A stretch of 64,000 nt of DNA, from contig NZ_SZPR01000019.1 of assembly GCF_005280195.1 (NCBI RefSeq), forward strand, positions 446,219 through 510,218, written 5' to 3'. This DNA comes from Streptomyces galbus. Lineage in GTDB: Bacteria; Actinomycetota; Actinomycetes; Streptomycetales; Streptomycetaceae. The stretch's first letter is position 1. Each line of letters begins with the position of its first letter. The position numbers and the translations under genes are program-made. The notes beneath the pieces are model-generated. The model ran no database searches, had not been told where the DNA came from, and saw only the letters and a program-made list of their open reading frames with translations. Shown in pieces: positions 63,747-64,000 of this stretch.

Positions 63747-64000
63747 CAAGACCGAAGGGAAGCGCCCGGAGGAAAGCCGCGAGAGAGTCTCTCGGGTGAG
63801 TACAAAGGAAGCGACCGTTCCTTGAGAACTCAACAGCGTGCCAAAAATCAACGCCAGATATGTTGATACCCCGCCTCCGGTCATCACGACCGGGACGAGG
63901 TTCCTTTGAAGAAAACACAGCGAGGACGCTGAGTGCGAGGGGACTATTCCTCCTCTCGCACCGCTCTCGTGATGTGTACACCGGATTACCGGTAAACATT

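Larger units (their letters stand above)
63431..64000 (+). other. Leader of an rRNA operon (16S rRNA just outside the window)
   Basis: The 570-nt region has no coding capacity and shifts sharply to AT-richer sequence. It carries tandem promoters, the run CCTTGAGAACTCAACAG (typical of Streptomyces rRNA leaders and spacers), and an ATCAAC/GTTGAT dyad (about 63847-63867) near expected RNase III/processing sites. The end at 64000 (GGTAAACATT) fits the run-up to a 16S gene starting within a few bases. Confidence 0.85.

Noticed and set aside
63990..64000. Start of the 16S rRNA gene
   Set aside because: The leader ends at GGTAAACATT; the expected GAGAGTTTGATCC-type start is not inside the window.

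Overview
The window is high-GC chromosomal DNA from an actinomycete, almost certainly a Streptomyces. The evidence is strong G/C third-position bias, many GTG starts, a WhiB protein, F420 biosynthesis genes, a SigB/SigF-type sigma factor with partner-switching regulators, a SpoIIM-type protein and Streptomyces-type intergenic repeats. Gene order resembles the S. coelicolor region from hutU down to manA, and much of the right part parallels the M. tuberculosis block from sahH to purK/GtrA. Both comparisons come from memory, not from a search.

Layout. 1-8 kb: a PLP-dependent decarboxylase fragment, then a histidine-degradation operon (hutU, an M20 amidohydrolase, hutF, hutI) behind a promoter that carries a perfect inverted repeat, and an EamA transporter. 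8-14 kb: a sigma-like/zinc-finger/ricin-lectin membrane chimera, a SigI-type sigma factor with anti-sigma and anti-anti-sigma genes, and a POT peptide transporter. 14-22.6 kb: a two-component system, GtrA, purK-purE, a membrane dipeptidase and its metal-ligand-less paralogue, two VOC proteins and a divergent CGNR zinc-finger regulator with shared GTAAC repeats. 22.6-28.5 kb: a UDP-sugar dehydrogenase, an acyl-CoA dehydrogenase, a small integrase island (about 25.47-27.8 kb) and a thioesterase.

28.5-41.4 kb is a cell-envelope region: five LytR-CpsA-Psr (LCP) genes, a membrane glycosyltransferase, a TIGR03089 protein, a secreted PGRP-type amidase and a sugar-nucleotide pyrophosphorylase. 41.4-46 kb: a HhH-GPD DNA glycosylase, fbiB-fbiA (coenzyme F420) and cysteine dioxygenase. 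46-58.7 kb: whiB, a giant membrane glycosyltransferase with a DUF5719 partner, a degenerate zincin, DUF3499, manB, Trm112-like, SIS/PGI-like and manA genes (mannose-phosphate metabolism), and a CDF cation transporter. 58.7-64 kb: ahcY behind a probable S-adenosylhomocysteine riboswitch, a small unknown, a divergent RDD/SpoIIM pair, and the leader and promoters of an rRNA operon whose 16S gene lies beyond the window.

Functional links. LCP enzymes attach anionic glycopolymers to peptidoglycan. The GtrA protein, glycosyltransferases, ManA/ManB, the nucleotidyltransferase and the UDP-glucose dehydrogenase could supply or handle polyprenyl-linked and nucleotide sugars for them. The most interesting non-textbook items are the dipeptidase pseudoenzyme, the hut operator, the GTAAC operator cluster, the 21-bp-phased repeats at 40.2 kb, the SAH riboswitch, the sigma-like/lectin chimera and the five-LCP cluster. 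No CRISPR, tRNA, complete prophage or secondary-metabolite cluster is visible.
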